A stretch of 42,384 nt of DNA from Burkholderiales bacterium (GCA_028872015.1 JAGWLO010000028.1:1-42384), one strand, 5' to 3'. Positions 19,344 to 28,795 are shown, counted from the stretch's first letter. Numbers and translations are program-made. Notes: a model not told the origin generated them from the letters alone.

Positions 19344-19354
19344 GGCCGGCGCGG

Positions 19355-20530
19355 TCAGAGCACCTCGAACACGCCCGCGGCGCCCATGCCGCCGCCGATG
19401 CACATGGTGACCACCACCTTCTTGGCGCCGCGGCGCTTGCCTTCGATCAGGGCATGGCCGGTCAGGCGCTGGCCGCTCACGCCGTAAGGGTGGCCGACGG
19501 CGATCGCGCCGCCGTTGACGTTCAGGCGGTCCATCGGGATGCCCAGGGTGTCGGCGCAGTACAGCACCTGCACCGCGAAGGCCTCGTTCAGCTCCCACAG
19601 GTCGATGTCGGCCACGCCCAGGCCCAGGCGCTTGAGCACCTTGGGCACCGCGAACACCGGGCCGATGCCCATCTCGTCGGGCTCGCAGCCGGCCACCGCG
19701 AAGCCCAGGAAGCGGCCCAGCGGCTTCAGGCCCTTGCGCTCGGCCAGCTTCTCGTGCATCAGCACGCAGGCCCCGGCGCCGTCGCTGAACTGGCTCGCGT
19801 TGCCGGCCGAGATGACGCCGCCGGGGATGGCCGGGCGGATGTTGCAGATGCCCTCGTAGGTGGTGCCCGGGCGGATACCCTCGTCGTTCTCGACCGTGAC
19901 CTGCTTGCTGCGCAAGCCCATCACCGCGTCGGCCACACCGGCGGTCACCGTGATCGGCGCGATCTCGTCCTTGAACAGTCCCCGCTCGAGCGCCGCGGTG
20001 GCCTTCTGCTGGCTGCCGGCACCGTAGTGGTCCATGCGCTCGCGGCTGATCTTGTAGCGCTTGGCGACCTGCTCGGCGGTCTGCAGCATGTTCCAGTAGA
20101 TCTCGGGCTTGTGCTCCTGCAGCCAGCTGTCGTGCAGCATGTGCGTGTTGGCCTCCTGCTGCACGCAGCTGATGCTCTCCACGCCGCCGCCGATGTAGAC
20201 GTCGCCCTCGCCGGCGATGATGCGCTGGGCCGCCATCGCGATGGTCTGCAGGCCGCTGCTGCAGAAGCGGTTGACGGTCATGCCGCTGGTGGTGATGGGC
20301 AGGCCAGCGCGCAGCGCGATCTGGCGCGCGATGTTGCTGCCGGTGGCGCCCTCGGGGGTGGCGCAGCCCATGATCACGTCGTCGACCTCGCCCGGCTCGA
20401 TGCCGGCGCGCGCCACCGCGGCCTGCACCGCGTGGCCACCCAGCGTGGCGCCGTGGGTCATGTTGAAGGCGCCCTTCCAGCTCTTGCAAAGCGGCGTGCG
20501 GGCGGTGGAAACGATGACGGCTGCGGTCAT
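19355..20530 (-). CDS. Acetyl-CoA C-acyltransferase (thiolase)
   Basis: A 391-residue thiolase that cleaves 3-ketoacyl-CoA with CoA in the last step of beta-oxidation. The nucleophile Cys90 is in NRFCSSGLQ, His347 in [14 protein letters not shown] and the second Cys377 in [14 protein letters not shown] is present too. The length fits the degradative or biosynthetic thiolase family. It follows the HD-domain gene by 61 bases and pairs functionally with the multifunctional protein at 21220. Confidence 0.95.
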   Translation of the reverse strand: MTAAVIVSTARTPLCKSWKGAFNMTHGATLGGHAVQAAVARAGIEPGEVDDVIMGCATPEGATGSNIARQIALRAGLPITTSGMTVNRFCSSGLQTIAMAAQRIIAGEGDVYIGGGVESISCVQQEANTHMLHDSWLQEHKPEIYWNMLQTAEQVAKRYKISRERMDHYGAGSQQKATAALERGLFKDEIAPITVTAGVADAVMGLRSKQVTVENDEGIRPGTTYEGICNIRPAIPGGVISAGNASQFSDGAGACVLMHEKLAERKGLKPLGRFLGFAVAGCEPDEMGIGPVFAVPKVLKRLGLGVADIDLWELNEAFAVQVLYCADTLGIPMDRLNVNGGAIAVGHPYGVSGQRLTGHALIEGKRRGAKKVVVTMCIGGGMGAAGVFEVL

Positions 20531-20591
20531 GGAAAGCTCCTGGGAATCGGTCGGCGAAATGTCGGTGTGCGAGACGCTGCGTTCTGACCGC

Positions 20592-21179
20592 TCAGGCCGC
20601 GGCCAGGGCGGTCGAGGTCTTGTAGACGCTGCTGCGCACCTGCGAGAACACGCGGCGCACCATGGGCTCGAACTCGGTGATCGGCAGCGTCTGGGCCTTC
20701 GGGTCGAAGGCCGGGTTGTCGTAGACGGCGCAGAACTCCTCGGTGCGCGCGAAGTGCGGCTGGCCGCGAAACTGCTCGCGCAGGTTGCGGTCGAGCCCGA
20801 TGTGGTGGAAGAAGTAGTAGCCCTGGAAGATGCCGTGGTGCTGCACCATCCACAGGTTGGCGTCGCTGACGAAGGGCTTGAGGATGGCCGCGGCGATGTC
20901 GAAGTGGTTGTAGCTGCCCAGCGTGTCGCCGATGTCGTGCAGCAGCGCGCAGACCACGTATTCGTCGTCGCGGCCGTCGCGCAGGGCGCGCGTGGCGGTC
21001 TGCAGGCTGTGCTGGTAGCGGTCGATCGGGAAGCCGCCGTAGTCGCCCTCGAGCAGCTTCAGGTGCGCCAGCACGCGGTCGGGCAGCGTGCGCGCCGCGA
21101 CCATGACCTCGGCACCGATCGCGCGCCAGTCCTCGGCCGTGCTCTCTTCCATGCGGGTGAAGCTGGCGCGGTGGCCCAT
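20592..21179 (-). CDS. HD-domain protein (possible diiron oxygenase-type fold)
   Basis: A 195-residue HD-superfamily protein. Candidate metal ligands run His57 (RYQHSLQ), His81-Asp82 (LLHDIGD), His92 (YNHFD), His114/115 (VQHHG) and Asp154 ([10 protein letters not shown]). The spacing from His57 to His81 and a Tyr ten residues before His57 recall PhnZ, a mixed-valent diiron oxygenase of the HD fold, but the remembered PhnZ Glu three residues after that Tyr is Phe here. Other HD proteins are phosphohydrolases, so function stays open. The ATG at 21179 has AGGAG in front of it. It sits between the hydratase/dehydrogenase and thiolase genes, an unexpected place for a phosphohydrolase. Confidence 0.8.
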   Translation of the reverse strand: MGHRASFTRMEESTAEDWRAIGAEVMVAARTLPDRVLAHLKLLEGDYGGFPIDRYQHSLQTATRALRDGRDDEYVVCALLHDIGDTLGSYNHFDIAAAILKPFVSDANLWMVQHHGIFQGYYFFHHIGLDRNLREQFRGQPHFARTEEFCAVYDNPAFDPKAQTLPITEFEPMVRRVFSQVRSSVYKTSTALAAA

Positions 21180-21219
21180 GGTCGTCTCCTGCTCGTTGTG
21201 GCCGGCGTCGGCCAGCATC

Positions 21220-23310
21220 TCAGGTGAAGCTCTTGCCCTCGGCCGCCAGCTTCGCCAGCAGCGGCGCCGGCTGCCAGAAGCTCGCGTCATCGTGCGGGTT
21301 GGCGGCGAACTGCTTCATCCGGTGCACGACGTTGAACAAGCCCTGCTGGTCGGCATAGCACATCGGCCCGCCGCGGAACAGCGGGAAGCCGTAGCCGGTG
21401 AGGTAGACCATGTCGATGTCACTTGCTTTGCTCGCAATCCCTTCTTCGAGGATCTTGGCGGCCTCGTTGACGAGCGCATACACCAGCCGGTGCACGATCT
21501 CTTCGTCGCCGATCTTGCGTGGCTTGATGCCGAGTTCGGCGCGGTGCTTCTCGATCATCTCGACCACGGCCTTGGAGGGGATCGCGTCGCGCTTGCCGGC
21601 CTGGTAGTCGTACCAGCCCATTTGCGTTTTCTGACCATACCGGCCCAGCTCGCACAGCAGGTCGGCGGTCTTGCTGTAGCGCATGGCCGGCTTCTCCTGG
21701 TAGCGCCGCTTGCGGATGGCCCAGCCGATGTCGTTGCCGGCGAGATCGCCCATGCGGAACGGGCCCATCGCCATGCCCCACTTCTCGATCGCCTTGTCGA
21801 CCTGCTCGGGCGTGCAGCCTTCCTCCAGCAGGAAGCCGGCCTGGCGGCTGTACTGCTCGATCATGCGGTTGCCGATGAAGCCGTCGCAGACGCCCGAGAC
21901 GACCGCCGTCTTCCTGATCTTCTTGCCCAAGGCCATCACGGTGGCCAGCACGTCCTTGGCCGTCTTCTCGCCGCGCACCACCTCCAGCAGCTTCATCACG
22001 TTGGCCGGGCTGAAGAAGTGGGTGCCGATCACGTCCTGCGGACGCTTGGTGAACGCGGCAATCTTGTTCACGTCCAGCGTGCTGGTGTTGCTGGCCAGGA
22101 TCGCGCCCGGCTTCATCACCTCGTCCAGCGTCTTGAACACCTTTTCCTTGACGCCCATCTCCTCGAACACGGCCTCGATGACCATGTCGGCCTGCGCGAT
22201 GTCGGCGTAGTTCAGCGTCGTGCTCAGGAGCGCCATGCGGGCGTCGAGCTTGTCCTGCTTGAGCTTGCCCTTCTTGACCTGCGCCTCGTAGTTCTTGCGG
22301 ATCGTGGCCACGCCGCGGTCCAGCGCTTCCTGCTTCATCTCGAGCAGCACCACCGGGATGCCGGCGTTGAGGAAGTTCATGCTGATGCCGCCGCCCATCG
22401 TGCCGGCGCCGATCACGGCCACCTTCTCGATCTTGCGCTGCGGCGTGTCCTCGGGCACGTCGGGGATCTTGCTGGCGGCACGCTCGCCGAAGAAGGCGTG
22501 GCGCAGCGCCTTGCACTCGGGCGTGAGCATCAGGGCCAGGAAGATCTCGCGCTCGTACGCCAGGCCGTCGTCGAACCTGCGCTTGACGCTGGCTTCCACC
22601 GCGTCGATGCACTTCAGCGGCGCCGGGAAGTTCTTGCTCATGGCCCGCACGGTGTTGCGCGCGAAGCCGAAGTAGCCGTCGGCGTTCGGGTGCGTCACCT
22701 TGAGGTCGCGCACGCGCGGCAGCGGCTGGCCGGCCTTCTCGGCCGCCAGCTTGCAGGCCGCGGCCAGCAGGTCGCCGGTCTCGAGGGCGTCGAACAGCTT
22801 CTGCCCCGGCAACGCGGCCAGCATCTCGGCCTTGACCGGCTCGCCGCTGACGATCATGTTCAGCGCCGTCTCCAGGCCGAGCACGCGCGGCAGGCGCTGG
22901 GTGCCGCCAGCGCCCGGGACCAGGCCGAGCTTGACCTCGGGCAGCGCGACGCTGGTGCCCGGCGCGGCGAGGCGGTAGTGGCAGCCGAGCGCGAGTTCCA
23001 GCCCCCCACCCATGCAGACGCTGTGGATCGCGGCCACCACCGGCTTGGGTGCATCCTCGACCATCTTGATCAGCGACAGCAGGTTGGGCTCGGCGCCGGC
23101 CTTGACGCTGCCGAACTCCTTGATGTCGGCGCCGCCCGAGAAGGCCTTGCCCGCGCCGGTGACGACCGCGCCCACCACCGCGGCATCGGCCATCGCACGG
23201 TCGATGCCTGCGGCGAACTCGCGCCGGGTGTCGTAGCCCAGGCCGTTGACGGGCGGGTTGTCGAGCGTGATGACGGCAACGTTGCCGCGCAGTTCGTACT
23301 TGGCGCCCAT
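21220..23310 (-). CDS. Enoyl-CoA hydratase/3-hydroxyacyl-CoA dehydrogenase (FadB/FadJ-type)
   Basis: A 696-residue multifunctional beta-oxidation protein. The N-terminal crotonase domain (about 1-190) has the oxyanion-hole loop [10 protein letters not shown] (57-66) and both catalytic glutamates, Glu105 (GGGLELALG) and Glu125 ([14 protein letters not shown]). The 3-hydroxyacyl-CoA dehydrogenase part has the NAD motif [12 protein letters not shown] (297-308) and [16 protein letters not shown] with its catalytic His, then two C-terminal HAD domains. It hydrates enoyl-CoA and oxidises the 3-hydroxy product. It is the first gene of the catabolic operon; GAGGAGAC lies just upstream of its ATG. Confidence 0.95.
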   Translation of the reverse strand: MGAKYELRGNVAVITLDNPPVNGLGYDTRREFAAGIDRAMADAAVVGAVVTGAGKAFSGGADIKEFGSVKAGAEPNLLSLIKMVEDAPKPVVAAIHSVCMGGGLELALGCHYRLAAPGTSVALPEVKLGLVPGAGGTQRLPRVLGLETALNMIVSGEPVKAEMLAALPGQKLFDALETGDLLAAACKLAAEKAGQPLPRVRDLKVTHPNADGYFGFARNTVRAMSKNFPAPLKCIDAVEASVKRRFDDGLAYEREIFLALMLTPECKALRHAFFGERAASKIPDVPEDTPQRKIEKVAVIGAGTMGGGISMNFLNAGIPVVLLEMKQEALDRGVATIRKNYEAQVKKGKLKQDKLDARMALLSTTLNYADIAQADMVIEAVFEEMGVKEKVFKTLDEVMKPGAILASNTSTLDVNKIAAFTKRPQDVIGTHFFSPANVMKLLEVVRGEKTAKDVLATVMALGKKIRKTAVVSGVCDGFIGNRMIEQYSRQAGFLLEEGCTPEQVDKAIEKWGMAMGPFRMGDLAGNDIGWAIRKRRYQEKPAMRYSKTADLLCELGRYGQKTQMGWYDYQAGKRDAIPSKAVVEMIEKHRAELGIKPRKIGDEEIVHRLVYALVNEAAKILEEGIASKASDIDMVYLTGYGFPLFRGGPMCYADQQGLFNVVHRMKQFAANPHDDASFWQPAPLLAKLAAEGKSFT

Positions 23311-23331
23311 GGCGTCTCCTCAGTCAGGCGG

Positions 23332-23347
23332 TTCTTGCAGGCAAGAA
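23332..23347. promoter_or_regulatory. Palindrome upstream of the beta-oxidation operon
   Basis: TTCTTGC-AG-GCAAGAA, perfect 7-base arms with a 2-base centre, 22 bases before the start codon of the hydratase/dehydrogenase gene. It could be an operator or lie in the 5' leader. The bound protein is unknown. Confidence 0.5.
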
Positions 23348-23348
23348 A

Positions 23349-23364
23349 TAGAACGGTCGTTCGA
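23349..23364. promoter_or_regulatory. Candidate TetR-type operator of the beta-oxidation operon
   Basis: GAACGGTCGTTC (23351-23362) is a perfect inverted repeat with a 2-base centre, next to a TAGAAT -10-like hexamer on the minus strand (23369-23364). Its size and form fit TetR-family operators; I recall similar AGAACG/CGTTCT sites for fatty-acid regulators in betaproteobacteria, but this is memory and not checked. No regulator gene lies in the window. Confidence 0.5.
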
Positions 23365-23370
23365 TTCTAG

Positions 23371-23390
23371 GTGGCCGAAATCACGGCCAC
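23371..23390. other. Inverted repeat between liv and beta-oxidation operons
   Basis: GTGGCCG (23371-23377) and CGGCCAC (23384-23390) are perfect arms around a 6-base loop. In the minus direction no T tract follows, so it is a weak terminator candidate for the liv operon and may instead be a protein-binding site. Confidence 0.4.
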
Positions 23391-23463
23391 GTGTCGCTGG
23401 CGTGACAGGCCCGGGGCGGGTCGGAGGCCGCAGCGGCGGTCGGTCACTGTCGCACGAAGCCTC

Positions 23464-24159
23464 TCACACCTCAAGCCACTCGCGTCGAATGGCCCCGTTC
23501 GCCCGCAGGTCGGCCGGCGTGCCCTCGAACACGATCTGGCCGTGGCCCATCACCAGGCAGCGGTCGGCCACCTCGAGCGCGATCGTCAGCTTCTGCTCGA
23601 CCAGCAGCACCGCGATGCCGCGCCGCTTGAGCTCGCGCAGGTACTCGGCCACCAGCTCCACGATCTTGGGCGCCAGGCCTTCGGTGGGCTCGTCGATGAT
23701 GACGAGCTCGGGGTCGCCCATCAGCGCGCGGCACAGCGTCAGCATCTGCTGCTCGCCGCCCGACAGCACGCCGGCCTCGGTGTGCTGGCGTTCCTTGAGG
23801 CGCGGGAACATCCGGTACATGTCATCGAAGCCCCAGCGCGGGCTTTTCGCGCCGCGCTTGCAGCCCAGCAGCAGGTTCTGGTGCACCGTGAGGGTGGGGA
23901 AGATATCGCGGTTCTCGGGCACGTAGCCGATGCCGGCCTGCGCGATCTCGAACGCCGGGCGGCCGAGCAGCTCGCGCGCCTTCCAGCACACCGAGCCGCT
24001 GCCCTGCACCAGGCCCATGATGGCCTTGGCCGTGGTCGAGCGGCCCGAGCCGTTGCGCCCGAGCAGCGCCACGATCTCGCCCGGGCCGACATCGAAATGC
24101 ACCCCGTGCAGCACGTGGCTCTTGCCGTAGTAGGCGTGAACGTCGGTCAGCGTGAGCAT
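23464..24159 (-). CDS. livF: Branched-chain amino acid-type ABC transporter ATPase, LivF-like
   Basis: A 231-residue ATPase of the LivF type. The ABC signature LSGGEQQM, the Walker B LVIIDEPTEGL and the LivF-style LLVEQ switch are intact. The Walker A motif reads GRNGSGRS (34-41): the usual invariant lysine is Arg40, encoded by CGC. I recall related betaproteobacterial LivF proteins with the same GRST variant, so this may be a lineage feature and not a defect. It starts two bases after livG and ends the transporter operon. It should energise uptake together with LivG. Confidence 0.92.
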   Translation of the reverse strand: MLTLTDVHAYYGKSHVLHGVHFDVGPGEIVALLGRNGSGRSTTAKAIMGLVQGSGSVCWKARELLGRPAFEIAQAGIGYVPENRDIFPTLTVHQNLLLGCKRGAKSPRWGFDDMYRMFPRLKERQHTEAGVLSGGEQQMLTLCRALMGDPELVIIDEPTEGLAPKIVELVAEYLRELKRRGIAVLLVEQKLTIALEVADRCLVMGHGQIVFEGTPADLRANGAIRREWLEV

Positions 24160-24161
24160 GC

Positions 24162-24965
24162 TCAGTGCCCCGCCGCCTGCGCCTGCGCCTCGGCCAGCAC
24201 CGAGCCGAGGTAGGCCTCCTTCACGCGCGCGTCGGCACGCACCTTGTCGGGCGTGTCGAAGGCGATCACCTCGCCGTACACCAGCACCGCGATCTTGTCG
24301 GCCAGGCCGAACACCACGCCCATGTCGTGCTCCACCGTCAGCAGCGTCTTGCCCACCGTCACCTCGCGGATCAGCTCGACGAAGCGCGCCGTCTCGCTGC
24401 GGCTCATGCCGGCGGTGGGCTCGTCCAGCAGCACCACGCTGGCGCCGCCGGCGATGGTGATGCCGATCTCGAGCGCGCGCTGCTCGGCGTAGGTCAGGCT
24501 CATGGCCAGCACGTCGCGCCGGCGGTCGAGCTTGATCATGGCCATCACCGCTTCGGCGCGCGCATTGGCGTCCTGCGCGTCGGCGAGGAACTTCCAGAAG
24601 GCGTAGCGGTAGCCCAGGCTCCACAGCACGGCGCAGCGCAGGTTCTCGAACACCGACAGCCGCGTGAACAGGTTGCTGACCTGGAAGCTGCGCGCCAGGC
24701 CGCGGCGGTTGATCTGGTAAGGCGTGAGGCCGTCGATCTTGTGCCCGTGCAGCAGGATGTCGCCGCTGCTGCTGGCGAAGCGGCCGCTGATGAGATTGAA
24801 CAACGTGCTCTTGCCGGCGCCGTTGGGGCCGATCACGGCCACGCGCTCGCCCGCCCGCACGCCCAGGTCGACGCCGCGGATGATCTCGGTGCGCCCGAAG
24901 CGCTTGTGCACGCCGCGCAGCTCGAGCGCGAACTCGCCGCGCGCCGCATCGTGGGGCGCCGTCAT
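24162..24965 (-). CDS. livG: Branched-chain amino acid-type ABC transporter ATPase, LivG-like
   Basis: A 267-residue ATPase of the LivG type. Walker A GPNGAGKST (46-54) is canonical with Lys52, Walker B is VVLLDEPTAGM, and the H-loop is TVEHDMGVVF. The signature is LTYAEQRALEIG in place of the more common LSYGEQR. QVSNLFTRLSVFENL is the typical LivG Q-loop region. Its start overlaps the LivM stop codon (ATGA) and livF follows after two bases. It pairs with LivF, so at least one ATPase site partner is fully canonical. Confidence 0.94.
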   Translation of the reverse strand: MTAPHDAARGEFALELRGVHKRFGRTEIIRGVDLGVRAGERVAVIGPNGAGKSTLFNLISGRFASSSGDILLHGHKIDGLTPYQINRRGLARSFQVSNLFTRLSVFENLRCAVLWSLGYRYAFWKFLADAQDANARAEAVMAMIKLDRRRDVLAMSLTYAEQRALEIGITIAGGASVVLLDEPTAGMSRSETARFVELIREVTVGKTLLTVEHDMGVVFGLADKIAVLVYGEVIAFDTPDKVRADARVKEAYLGSVLAEAQAQAAGH

Positions 24966-26305
24966 GCGGCCTCGCGTGCGCGCACTTCGCGCTCGATGGC
25001 GTCCTGCGCCTGGCCCCACTGGTGCACGAAATGGCGCCGCACCAGCTCGAACAGGGCCGCGCCCACCCCCAGCAGGAAGGCGGCCCCGAACCAGGTGTCG
25101 AAGGCATGGGCATGGAGCGACACGCCCATGAACCGCATGTGCGGGCCCATCGACTCGTTGAGCTGCAGGTGGTAGACCATCTCGATCATCGCGGTCAGGC
25201 CCACCAGCGCCGTGAGCGCCGTGCCGGCCAGCGCCAGGTACGAAGCCAGCAGCGGGCGCAGCCGGCCGTACGAGGCCAGGCGCAGGTTCATCATGACCAG
25301 GCTGGCGATGCCGCCGGGTGCGAACATGACCATGAAGGTGAAGATCAGGCCCAGGTAGAGCAGCCAGGCCTGGCTCAGCTCGGACAGCAGCACCAGCGCC
25401 AGCACCAGCAGCACCGCACCGATGATCGGGCCGAAGAAGAACAGCGCCCCTCCCAGGAAGGTGAACAGCAGGTAGCTGCCCGAGCGCGCGGCGCCCACCA
25501 CCTCGGCCGTGACGATCTCGAAGTTGAGCGTGCCCAGCCCGCCCGCGATGCCCATGAAGAAGCCCGAGGCGATGAAGGCGAAGTAGCGCACGTACTGCGT
25601 GTTGTAGCCCACGAACTCGACCCGCTCGGGGTTGTCGCGCACGGCATTGAGCATGCGGCCCAGCGGCGTGCGGGTGAAGGCGTACATGGCCGCGGTGCAG
25701 ACGAAGGTGTAGACCGCGATCAGGTAGTACAGCTGGATCTGCGGCCCGAAGGTGATGCCCAGGTGCGGCCCGCCCGAGGTGCGGTCGCCGCTGATGCCGC
25801 CCTCGCCGCCGAAGAAGCCCGGGAACATCAGCGCCATCGCGCCCACCAGTTCGCCCACGCCGAGCGTGATCATCGCGAACGGGGTGCCCGACTTCTTCGT
25901 GGTCACGTAGCCCAGCAGCACCGCCACCAGCATGCCGAACACGCCGCCCACCAGCGGCACCAGGCTGACCGGCAGCGGCAGGCTGCCGGCGGCGATGAGG
26001 TTGAGCGCATGCATGGCGAAGAAGGCGCCCATGCCGGAGTAGACCGCGTGGCCGAAGCTGAGCATGCCGCCCTGTCCGAGCAGCATGTTGTAGGCCAGGC
26101 AGGCGATGATGGCGATGCCCATCTGCGACAGCATGGTCAGCGCCAGGCCGCTGTGCCAGGCCAGCGGCGCCAGCAGCATCACCAGCGCATAGCCGCCCCA
26201 CACGGCCCAGCGGCCGCGGTTGAAGCGCGGCGCGCGGATGGAAGGGGCAGGCGCAGGCGCAGGGGCAGGGGCCCCGACCCGGGCCGGTGCGGTGGCGGTG
26301 TCCAT
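24962..26305 (-). CDS. livM: Branched-chain amino acid-type ABC transporter permease, LivM-like, extended
   Basis: A 447-residue inner-membrane permease. It opens with about 30 residues of Ala/Pro repeats before the first membrane segment, then the LivM core with LAYNMLLGQGGMLSFGHAVY and TPLGRMLNAVRDNPERVEF. After the core it carries roughly 110 further residues with about two more hydrophobic segments (SYLALAGTALTALVGLTAMI and FGAAFLLGVGAALFELV) that a standard LivM lacks. The start ATG at 26305 is two bases after the livH stop. The substrate may be a branched amino acid, amide, urea or an organic acid; LivM alone does not tell. Confidence 0.92.
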   Translation of the reverse strand: MDTATAPARVGAPAPAPAPAPSIRAPRFNRGRWAVWGGYALVMLLAPLAWHSGLALTMLSQMGIAIIACLAYNMLLGQGGMLSFGHAVYSGMGAFFAMHALNLIAAGSLPLPVSLVPLVGGVFGMLVAVLLGYVTTKKSGTPFAMITLGVGELVGAMALMFPGFFGGEGGISGDRTSGGPHLGITFGPQIQLYYLIAVYTFVCTAAMYAFTRTPLGRMLNAVRDNPERVEFVGYNTQYVRYFAFIASGFFMGIAGGLGTLNFEIVTAEVVGAARSGSYLLFTFLGGALFFFGPIIGAVLLVLALVLLSELSQAWLLYLGLIFTFMVMFAPGGIASLVMMNLRLASYGRLRPLLASYLALAGTALTALVGLTAMIEMVYHLQLNESMGPHMRFMGVSLHAHAFDTWFGAAFLLGVGAALFELVRRHFVHQWGQAQDAIEREVRAREAA

Positions 26306-26307
26306 CG

Positions 26308-27333
26308 TCAGCCCTCCCGCGTGCCGAACAGGCCCTTGGGCCGGAACACCAGCACCAGCACCAGCAGCAGGTAGGGCAGCATGGCGGCGACCTGGCTCGT
26401 CTTCACCGTCCACACCGCCATGCCGAAGCTGTCGGGGCCGAGCTTGAGGCCGGCCCAGGCGAACAGGTCGGCCAGCGAGCGGTCGCTGCTGACGGCGAAG
26501 CTGTCGATGATGCCGAGCGCGATCGAGGCCACGAAGGCCCCCGCAAGCGAACCCATGCCGCCGATGACGATGACGGCGAACACCACCGCGCCCACGGCCT
26601 GCGCCATCGAGGGCTCGGTGACGCGCAGCACGCCGCCGATGACGCCGGCCAGGCCGGCCAGCGCGGTGCCGCCGCCGAACACCAGCATGAACACGCGCGG
26701 CACGTTGTGGCCCAGCGCCTGCACCGCATCGGGGTGGGTGAGCGAGGCCTGGATCACGAGCCCGATCCGGGTGCGCGTGAGCAGCAGCCACACCGACACC
26801 AGCATCAGCAGCGCCACGCCCATGCCGAAGGCGCGGAAGGCCGGGAACTGGGTGCACGAGGCGCCCGCCACGGTCTGGCACAGCGCCGGCGGCGCACCCC
26901 AGGCCAGCCCGAGCGAGGCCGGCAGGTCGACGACGGTGAACAAGGGCCCCTGCAGCCCCGCCGGCGGGGCGAAGTTCAGCGACTGCCGGCCCCAGACCAG
27001 CGCCACCAGCTCGAGCACGATGTAGCTCAGGCCGAAGGTGATCAGCAGCTCGGGCACGTGGCCGAACTTGTGCACCCGGCGCAAGGCGTAGCGCTCGAAG
27101 CCCGCGCCCAGCAGCCCCACCAGCGGCGGCGCCAGCACCAGCCCCCACCAGAAACCCAGCACCTGGGTGATGGTGTAGGCGATGTAGGCGCCCAGCATGT
27201 AGAAGCTGGCATGGGCGAAGTTCAGCACGCCCATCATGCTGAAGATCAGGGTCAGGCCCGAGGCCAGCATGAACAGCAAGAGCCCGGTCGACAGGCCGTT
27301 GAGCAGCGAAATCAGGAAGAACGCGGTATCCAT
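26308..27333 (-). CDS. livH: Branched-chain amino acid-type ABC transporter permease, LivH-like
   Basis: A 341-residue inner-membrane permease. Visible family features include LNGLSTGLLLFMLASGLTLIFSMMGVLNFAHASFYMLGAY at the N-terminus (first two helices, read here in two parts as LNGLSTGLLLFMLASGL and FSMMGVLNFAHASFYMLG) and GGGTALAGLAGVIGGVL plus VIVIGGMGSLAGAFVAS towards the C-terminus. A loop near 150-180 carries two Cys residues that could face the periplasm. It lies 68 bases after the binding-protein gene and two bases before livM. Confidence 0.94.
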   Translation of the reverse strand: MDTAFFLISLLNGLSTGLLLFMLASGLTLIFSMMGVLNFAHASFYMLGAYIAYTITQVLGFWWGLVLAPPLVGLLGAGFERYALRRVHKFGHVPELLITFGLSYIVLELVALVWGRQSLNFAPPAGLQGPLFTVVDLPASLGLAWGAPPALCQTVAGASCTQFPAFRAFGMGVALLMLVSVWLLLTRTRIGLVIQASLTHPDAVQALGHNVPRVFMLVFGGGTALAGLAGVIGGVLRVTEPSMAQAVGAVVFAVIVIGGMGSLAGAFVASIALGIIDSFAVSSDRSLADLFAWAGLKLGPDSFGMAVWTVKTSQVAAMLPYLLLVLVLVFRPKGLFGTREG

Positions 27334-27401
27334 GGATCGGCCGTCGGAAGCTCAAGGGACGGCGACGCCGGGGCCGCCGGCGTCGCTGCCGTGCGGGTCT
27401 C

Positions 27402-28637
27402 TCAGGGCCGGGTCATCTGGCACGAGGTGGGCGTGCTCGACACGTACTCGGGGATCTCCTTGACCATCTGGAAGTTGTAGCCGGTGTTCTCCACCGAGTA
27501 CGGGTGCTTGGCATCGGCCTTGCGCCATTCCGAGATGTACAGCGGCATCTGCAGCTGGTGGTCGGCCTTGCGCATGGTGACCTCGCCGTCGAAGCCCTTG
27601 AAGGTCAGACCCTCCATCGCGGCGGCCACCTTGGCCGGCTCGGTGCTCTTGGCCTTGGCCATCGCATCCACCAGCAGCGCGATGCCGTTGTAGGTGGCGT
27701 GGGTGTACCAGTCGTCGTTGAAGCGCTTCTTGAACTCGTCTTCCCACTTCACCACGCCGGGCAGGTCGGTGTAGCTGTAGGCCACCATGCGCACCTTGCC
27801 GCCCACGCCGCTGGCCAGCGCGGTGGGCGTGCCGCTGACGCCGGCGTAGTAGGTGTAGAAGCTGGCGTTCAGGCCGGCGTCGTGCGCGGCCTTGATCAGC
27901 AGCGTGAGGTCCTGGCCCCAGTTGCCGGTGACCACCGAGTCGGCGCCCGAGGCCTTGATCTTGGCCACGTAGGGCGCGAAGTCCTTCACCTGGCCGATGG
28001 GGTGCAGGTCGTCGCCCACGATCTGGATGTCGGGCCGCTTGCGCTTGATGTCTTCCTTGAAGTAGCGCGACACCTGCTGCCCGTGCGAGTAGTTCTGGCC
28101 GATGATGTAGACCTTCTTGATCTCGGGCTGGTCCTTCATGAAGCTGGTCAGCGCCTCCATCTTCATCGAGGTGTCGGCGTCGAGCCGGAAGTGCCAGTAC
28201 GAGCACTTGCTGTTGGTCAGGTCGGGGTCCACCGCGGCGTAGTTGAGGTAGATCACCTCCTTGCCCGGGTTGCGCTCGTTGTACTTGGTCACCGCGCCTT
28301 CGATCGCCGCGGCCGCGCCCGAGCCGTTGCCCTGCACGACGTAGTGGATGCCCTGGTCGATGGCCGCCTTCAGCACCGTCAGGCTGTCCTGCGGCGAGGC
28401 CTTGTTGTCGAAGGGCACGAACTCGAACTTCACGCCGGCGGCGTTCTTGGCGTTGAACTTCTCGGCCACGAACTGCCACGACTTGAGCTGGTTCTGCCCG
28501 ACGTTGGCGAAGGGGCCCGACAGCGGGTCGATGAATGCGATCTTCACCGTCTGCCCGGCCTGGGCGAATGCCAGCCCCGAGACCAGCGCCAGCGAGGCGG
28601 TGACCGGGATGCCGAACAGCCGATACGTGAATTTCAT
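27402..28637 (-). CDS. livK: Periplasmic substrate-binding protein of a liv-type ABC transporter
   Basis: A 411-residue type I periplasmic binding protein with a signal peptide ([20 protein letters not shown], cut near AFAQA). [20 protein letters not shown] is the typical N-terminal strand and loop; [20 protein letters not shown] belongs to the second lobe. It should capture the substrate for LivHMGF. Its GGAGA ribosome binding site lies 6 bases before the ATG. It is the first gene of the transporter operon and is divergent from selO across 158 bases. Whether the ligand is an amino acid, an amide or an organic acid cannot be read from sequence. Confidence 0.93.
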   Translation of the reverse strand: MKFTYRLFGIPVTASLALVSGLAFAQAGQTVKIAFIDPLSGPFANVGQNQLKSWQFVAEKFNAKNAAGVKFEFVPFDNKASPQDSLTVLKAAIDQGIHYVVQGNGSGAAAAIEGAVTKYNERNPGKEVIYLNYAAVDPDLTNSKCSYWHFRLDADTSMKMEALTSFMKDQPEIKKVYIIGQNYSHGQQVSRYFKEDIKRKRPDIQIVGDDLHPIGQVKDFAPYVAKIKASGADSVVTGNWGQDLTLLIKAAHDAGLNASFYTYYAGVSGTPTALASGVGGKVRMVAYSYTDLPGVVKWEDEFKKRFNDDWYTHATYNGIALLVDAMAKAKSTEPAKVAAAMEGLTFKGFDGEVTMRKADHQLQMPLYISEWRKADAKHPYSVENTGYNFQMVKEIPEYVSSTPTSCQMTRP

Positions 28638-28795
28638 GGGGTGTCTCCGAGGATGTTTGCGAACCGCGCGAAGGTAGCGGAAGTGAGTGCCTGTTTCGCT
28701 CAGGGACTACCCCGAACGCGCTGTCCCGGCGGCGACAGGGCCCGCCCAAGACCCTGACGCGGAAGCCGCGCGCCGCGCCGCAGGACAATGGCCGG
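28638..28795. promoter_or_regulatory. Divergent intergenic region between livK and selO
   Basis: 158 bases must hold the start signals of both the liv operon and selO-msrB. I see no clean -35/-10 pair on either strand and no strong inverted repeat, so only the location is offered. Confidence 0.35.

Noticed and set aside
26220..26305. Short repeated Ala/Pro codons at the livM 5' end as a possible tandem repeat element
   Set aside because: It is an imperfect low-complexity coding run, not a repeat element or CRISPR; it is noted under LivM.
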